From assembly GCA_019057775.1 (NCBI GenBank), contig JAHLWT010000134.1:1-10612 (forward strand): a stretch of 10,612 nt of DNA. Direction: 5' to 3'. Below, piece after piece: positions 6,714-10,612 of the stretch. The notes beneath the pieces were generated by a model. It saw only the letters and a program-made list of their open reading frames with translations, ran no database searches and was not told the DNA's origin. This stretch comes from Promethearchaeota archaeon. Lineage in GTDB: Archaea; Asgardarchaeota; Lokiarchaeia; Sigynarchaeales; SOKP01. A program made the translations under genes and the position numbers. Within the stretch, counting starts at the first letter, position 1. Each line of letters begins with the position of its first letter.

Positions 6714-9323
6714 ATGTCAATTATGATGAGAGTAATAGTATTATTGCTTGCTGTAACAGTAATTTTCTCATGTTCAGTAAAGAAAAAGGATCAAAATTCT
6801 GAATTAATCAGTATTGAAATTAATTCGAACTGGAAGTTTAAACAGGCAGACAAATTTGAATGGTTACCCGCAACCATTCCGGGAACAGTTCATACCGATC
6901 TGTTGAACAACGGGAAAATTGAAGATCCTTACTATCGTTTAAACGAAAAGAATCAGCAATGGATCGACAAAGCAGACTGGGAATACCAGACTTCTTTTTA
7001 TGTTACTTCCGGTATAATGGCAAAAAATAATGTTACGCTTGAGTTCATGGGACTTGATACTTATGCTGATATTTCCCTTAATGGTCAGAAAATACTTACT
7101 GCTGATAACATGTTCAGGGAGTGGAAGGTCGATTGCAAAGAATTTCTGAGAAAAGGTGAAAACATTCTTCGCGTTTATCTGACTTCACCAATAACAATTG
7201 GTCTCGAGAAACTTGAAGCTAATGGTTATGGGCTTCCTGCTGTAAATGATCAGTCGGAAAACGGCGAACTTAGCGATAAAAAAGTAAGTGTTTTCACCAG
7301 AAAAGCCGGTTATCACTTTGGCTGGGACTGGGGGCCACGATTGGTGACATCAGGAATATGGCGGCCGGTATTTCTTAAGGCATGGAATAAAACAAGAATT
7401 GAAAATCTTTATATCGTCCAGAATGAGGTTTCCGATATGTCAGCGAAAATGATCGCTGAATTTGAAATATCAAGCGACGAAAATCAGGAGCTTAGATTGG
7501 CGATTGCTGTTGAAGGTAAAATATTTGCTGAAAGAATCATCGAAGTTACCAAAGGGACGAGCATTTCAAAGGTTGATTTTAAAATTCTAAACCCTAAGCT
7601 TTGGTGGTCAGCAGGTTTGGGTGAACAGGGTCTTTATAATATTACAGGGAAAGTATATGATTCGGAAAGACTTCTTGATGAAAGCAAAACAAAGATAGGA
7701 ATAAGAACTGCCAAGCTCATACAAGAACCGGATACTGATGGAAAAGGAAAGAGCTTTTATATTGAATTGAATGGAAGACCGGTTTTCTCAAAAGGCGCTA
7801 ATTATATTCCCAACGATGTCTTCCTTCCCAGAGTAACTCCTGATAAATATGAAAATATCGTAAAATCGGCAGCCGAGGCAAACATGAATATGTTGAGGGT
7901 CTGGGGTGGTGGAATATATGAGAATGATATTTTCTACGACTTGTGTGACAAGTATGGAATCATGATCTGGCAGGATTTTATGTTTGCATGCAGCATGTAT
8001 CCCGGAGGCAATGATTTCTTTGAAAATGTAAAACAGGAAGCAATCGACAATGTAAAACGCCTGAGAAATCATCCGTCGATTGTTCTTTGGTGCGGTAATA
8101 ATGAGATCGAAACTGCCTGGGCCGAGTATGAGGAGAATTGGGGATGGGGATGGAAACAACGCTATAATGAGGAACAGAGAAAAGAGATCTGGGCAAATTA
8201 TGAAAAGATATTCCATGAGATCCTGCCTGAAGTGGTTAAAGAATTCTCTAATGATCTGTTTTACTGGCATTCCTCCCCGTCGGCCGGAATGGGAAAACTG
8301 TCTCATTACATGAGTACTTCAGGTGATATCCACTACTGGGGTGTTTGGCACGGGCAGCATCCCTTCAGTGAGTTTCAAAAATATTTAGGCCGTTTTATGA
8401 GTGAATACGGTTTCCAGTCATTTCCTGAATTTAGAACTGTAAAACAATATACCATTGAACCGGATTGGGATATTGAATTAGAAGTGATGGCTGCGCATCA
8501 ACGTAGCGGGATAGGGAACATGCGAATTAAAAGCTATATGGAAAAATATTACATAATTCCTGAAGACTTTGAGCAGTTTTTGTACGTAGGTCAGGTTTTA
8601 CAAGCAGTTTCAATAAAAGAAGCAATTGAAGCACACCGTCGTGCTATGCCATATTGTATGGGTACACTTTACTGGCAAATAAACGATTGCTGGCCGGTTG
8701 CTTCATGGTCGAGCATTGATTATTTTCAAAGATGGAAGGCTTTGCAATTCTTTGTACTTCATGCCAATAAAAGTATAATTGTTTCGTCAACAGAAAAAGA
8801 AGGAAAAGTAATTCTCTCTGTGGTTTCAGATGAAACCGAAGACATTAAAGGGAGATTCAAACTGAAACTGATTGATTTTGAAGGAAATGAGATCTGGACA
8901 GAATCAATAGAAATTGAAGCAAAAGAGAATTCTTCAGAAGTTTATTTCGAAAAAGAGATAAAAGAATTAATCGGAAGCAACAACGCAAACCATATGATTT
9001 TGGTTTCCGAATTGAGTTTATATGGTGAATCGCTCTACACTGATTTATTTTACTTTGTAAAACCAAAAGATCTGAAACTTTCCGATCCTGAATTAAATAT
9101 TGAAGTGAAAGAAGAAAACGGTAAATATGTTATTGAAGTTTCATCACAATCGTTGGTTAAAAATCTTTTCCTTACAATTGATGAGGGAAACGAGAGATTT
9201 TCAGACAACTATTTTGATGTTTTACCCGGTGAAACAAAAACAGTTTATTATCCAAAAACCAAAAATATCCCGGATTTTGCTTCAAAAATAAGAAGCATCC
9301 ATTTGCAAATGACGGTTAAATAA
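6714..9323 (+). CDS. Beta-mannosidase, glycoside hydrolase family 2, lipoprotein
   Basis: 869 residues, the usual length for a bacterial GH2 beta-mannosidase. The N-terminus has a hydrophobic segment 6-18 and a lipobox ending at Cys20 (IFSC), followed by SVKKK, so it is a lipoprotein of the periplasm or outer membrane. Domains in order: jelly-roll sugar-binding (about 33-220) with the beta-mannosidase hallmark IPGTVHTDLLNNGKIEDPYY (55-74) and FGWDWGPRL (202-210); Ig-like (about 225-335); TIM barrel (about 340-680); C-terminal beta domains. Acid/base Glu464 is in WCGNNE (459-464), nucleophile Glu564 in MSEYGFQ (562-568), and LYWQINDCWPVASWSS (652-667) closes the active site. The family removes terminal beta-mannose from manno-oligosaccharides or N-glycan cores. 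Three ATGs lie at 6714, 6723 and 6726; the later two give a more typical signal peptide (MMRVIVLLL), so the true start may be 6723 or 6726. Transcribed alone, divergent from the PD40 gene. Confidence 0.95.
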   Translation: MSIMMRVIVLLLAVTVIFSCSVKKKDQNSELISIEINSNWKFKQADKFEWLPATIPGTVHTDLLNNGKIEDPYYRLNEKNQQWIDKADWEYQTSFYVTSGIMAKNNVTLEFMGLDTYADISLNGQKILTADNMFREWKVDCKEFLRKGENILRVYLTSPITIGLEKLEANGYGLPAVNDQSENGELSDKKVSVFTRKAGYHFGWDWGPRLVTSGIWRPVFLKAWNKTRIENLYIVQNEVSDMSAKMIAEFEISSDENQELRLAIAVEGKIFAERIIEVTKGTSISKVDFKILNPKLWWSAGLGEQGLYNITGKVYDSERLLDESKTKIGIRTAKLIQEPDTDGKGKSFYIELNGRPVFSKGANYIPNDVFLPRVTPDKYENIVKSAAEANMNMLRVWGGGIYENDIFYDLCDKYGIMIWQDFMFACSMYPGGNDFFENVKQEAIDNVKRLRNHPSIVLWCGNNEIETAWAEYEENWGWGWKQRYNEEQRKEIWANYEKIFHEILPEVVKEFSNDLFYWHSSPSAGMGKLSHYMSTSGDIHYWGVWHGQHPFSEFQKYLGRFMSEYGFQSFPEFRTVKQYTIEPDWDIELEVMAAHQRSGIGNMRIKSYMEKYYIIPEDFEQFLYVGQVLQAVSIKEAIEAHRRAMPYCMGTLYWQINDCWPVASWSSIDYFQRWKALQFFVLHANKSIIVSSTEKEGKVILSVVSDETEDIKGRFKLKLIDFEGNEIWTESIEIEAKENSSEVYFEKEIKELIGSNNANHMILVSELSLYGESLYTDLFYFVKPKDLKLSDPELNIEVKEENGKYVIEVSSQSLVKNLFLTIDEGNERFSDNYFDVLPGETKTVYYPKTKNIPDFASKIRSIHLQMTVK

Positions 9324-9415
9324 CAGAAGAAGTGATGTGTTAAAGCCTGAACAAAGCAACTTGATAAATTTCTCAGTTCTGGGTACGACTAAAATTTAAG
9401 TAATTCTTTGTTACT

Positions 9416-9442
9416 CGTAGCCCGAACTGGTGTCGGGTTACG
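9416..9442. repeat. Imperfect hairpin sharing AGCCCGAAC with the 6150 element
   Basis: CGTAGCCCGA (9416-9425) pairs with TCGGGTTACG (9433-9442) with a single G-T wobble around a 7-nt loop. The nine bases AGCCCGAAC at 9419-9427 occur on the minus strand at 6171-6179, within the other GC-rich hairpin, suggesting a dispersed family. Confidence 0.6.
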
Positions 9443-9456
9443 ACTGGTTCTTACGA

Positions 9457-9489
9457 AACCCCGCCAGGGTTCCAAACCCTGGCGGGGTT
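9457..9489. repeat. Perfect 15-bp GC-rich hairpin with loop CCA between convergent genes
   Basis: AACCCCGCCAGGGTT (9457-9471) and AACCCTGGCGGGGTT (9475-9489) are exact inverse complements. It lies 7 nt from the CE15-like stop codon and 134 nt after the GH2 stop, so it is well placed to block read-through from both sides. No T tract follows on either strand, so a classic intrinsic terminator is not supported and a REP-like element is at least as likely. Confidence 0.85.
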
Positions 9490-9495
9490 AATGTA

Positions 9496-10612
9496 TTATT
9501 TATTCATGTGTTTATCCGCAAAATCCATATACCTCAGCCAGTCGTATTCAGTCAGATTATGTCTTCCGGCACAGATATGATAACCGGTATTTCCTTGTTG
9601 TACAGGTTCTTCCAATAATGGCATGTAGTCTGTTTCCAGTCCTTTTTCCCCAAATAAACGGTAAACCGGATTTGCATACAAGGCAGAAAGGAATTCACCA
9701 CGTGGATCAGCCCACAGATCTTCATCGGCACTGGCAACATATACCAGGCGCGGAGCAATCAGTGAAATAAGCATATGCTGGTCAACGGGCAGATCATCTT
9801 CTTTACCGTTGTATTTTCTGAAATTGTTACAAAACCAATGTGGAAAAACGGTGTTAATCCTTTCAACCGTTTCTCCAAATTTTCTTCTTGACAAAGCAGC
9901 CCCTCCACATCCCGAATTGTTTGATATCACCATTGCAAAACGTTCATCCCGGGCACCTGTCCACAAAGCGGTCTTACCCAACCGTGAGTGTCCAATAACC
10001 GCCACACGTTTTTGATCAATATCCAAATCAGTTACAATATAATCCATAGCCCTGCTCAATCCCCAGGCCCAGGCTCCAATATAGCTCCCCAGGCATCATC
10101 AGGCCGTTTGCCCGGTTTATCGAAAGTCGAATGAACCCCGTTTTTAAATCCGTCAAAATAATCAGGATCCAGATCACCATAATAAATGGTAGCCAGTCCA
10201 TACCCCCGCTCCAGGATTTTTTTAACCGGCCATCGGGAACTTTTTACTCCTCTTGTCTTTTCCGTAGACCGGTTGTTTTCCACACCCTCTTTTTCACTTG
10301 GCAACCAGTTGGTGGTTATTCGAATGGCCGGGTCGGAATGGATGGTCTGGTTTCCCTGAAAATTGAGTCCTAAAAATAATGGGGCAGGGTTTTTCACGTG
10401 ATTAGGTAAATAGATCAGGATGTCCAAAAAAGAGCTTTCTTTTTTCCTGGTGAAATTCACCCGGACTTGTTTACGGGTTGCTATTCCGTCTAATGCTTCT
10501 TTGTCAACATCAAAAATATCGAAATATATACCTTCCGGCCGTTCAATAGGTGCCCTCCCATAAACAAACTTCCGGAATAATTCATGAATCTCAGGACGGC
10601 GGTTAAGCTTCC
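9496..10612 (-). pseudogene. CE15 glucuronoyl-esterase-like gene, frameshifted and 5' partial
   Basis: Two frames together form one CE15 protein. The upstream part is open from the right edge down to a stop at 10056-10058: LNRRPEIHELFRKFVYGR, then IYLPNHVKNPAPLFLGLNFQG, ending PDDAWGAI before a shift. The downstream part resumes as [13 protein letters not shown] and ends with TAA at 9496-9498. CE15 hallmarks: catalytic Ser in GHSRLGK (Ser codon 9985-9987), [13 protein letters not shown] with a nearby FGE glutamate, [10 protein letters not shown], and a histidine region [15 protein letters not shown]. The family hydrolyses esters between 4-O-methyl-glucuronic acid of xylan and lignin alcohols. 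At 10078-10083 the coding strand reads GCTATATTGGAGCC; removing one AT restores Ala-Ile-Gly-Ala in frame. A GTG (10460) or TTG (10059) start would not give a complete hydrolase. About 371 codons are visible, so only the signal region and first residues lie outside. Recent inactivation or a sequencing/assembly error cannot be separated here. Confidence 0.85.

Noticed and set aside
7788..8306. 172-codon minus-strand frame
   Set aside because: Antisense shadow of the GH2 catalytic domain.
9430..9618. 62-codon plus-strand frame
   Set aside because: Begins inside hairpin repeats and overlaps the 3' end of the CE15-like gene in antisense.

Overview
The window looks like a chromosomal carbohydrate-utilisation region of a free-living Bacteroidota bacterium. 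Four things point there. A type IX secretion (Por) C-terminal sorting tail ends the first gene. Short leaders precede the start codons, A-rich and without clear Shine-Dalgarno sequences. Bacteroidota-style secreted and lipoprotein signals are present. The enzyme set is typical of plant or algal polysaccharide degraders: GH2 beta-mannosidase, GH3, CE15, a DUF1593/Sde182-type protein and a TIM-barrel hydrolase. The closest lineage cannot be fixed by eye; a Marinilabiliales-like or other environmental Bacteroidota is a guess. No SusC/SusD pair, sigma/anti-sigma pair or hybrid two-component regulator is visible, so this is a hydrolase cluster and not a complete canonical PUL.

Layout. 1-236 (+) is the 3' end of a T9SS-exported protein. 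It converges on a minus-strand block, across a gap holding a weak terminator and a 3+3 inverted heptamer repeat. The minus-strand block reads, in transcription order: a six-bladed PD40/TolB-like propeller protein (6026-5109), a 224-nt gap, a membrane-anchored GH3 enzyme (4884-2914), a DUF1593 nucleoside-hydrolase-like/Ig-like protein (2909-1488, 4 nt after GH3), and a TIM-barrel hydrolase lipoprotein (1455-343, 32 nt later). The last three are almost certainly one operon. A 687-nt divergent spacer (6027-6713), rich in hairpins, separates this block from a plus-strand GH2 beta-mannosidase lipoprotein (6714-9323). After a second hairpin-rich convergent spacer comes a minus-strand CE15 glucuronoyl-esterase-like gene. 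It runs off the right edge and is broken by a frameshift near 10079-10082.

Working together (inference): the enzymes would trim hemicellulose-type glycans. CE15 cuts the ester between 4-O-methyl-glucuronoyl side chains and lignin alcohols. The GH2 and GH3 exo-enzymes release terminal sugars in the periplasm or at the membrane. The DUF1593 protein and the TIM-barrel lipoprotein act on or bind an unidentified substrate. The most noteworthy observations are the CE15 frameshift, explained by one extra AT dinucleotide; a group of intergenic hairpins that nearly all have exactly 3-nt loops (REP-like); and the compact GH3-DUF1593-TIM-barrel operon, whose last member has no assignable specificity. 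No clearly novel defence, mobile or RNA system is visible.
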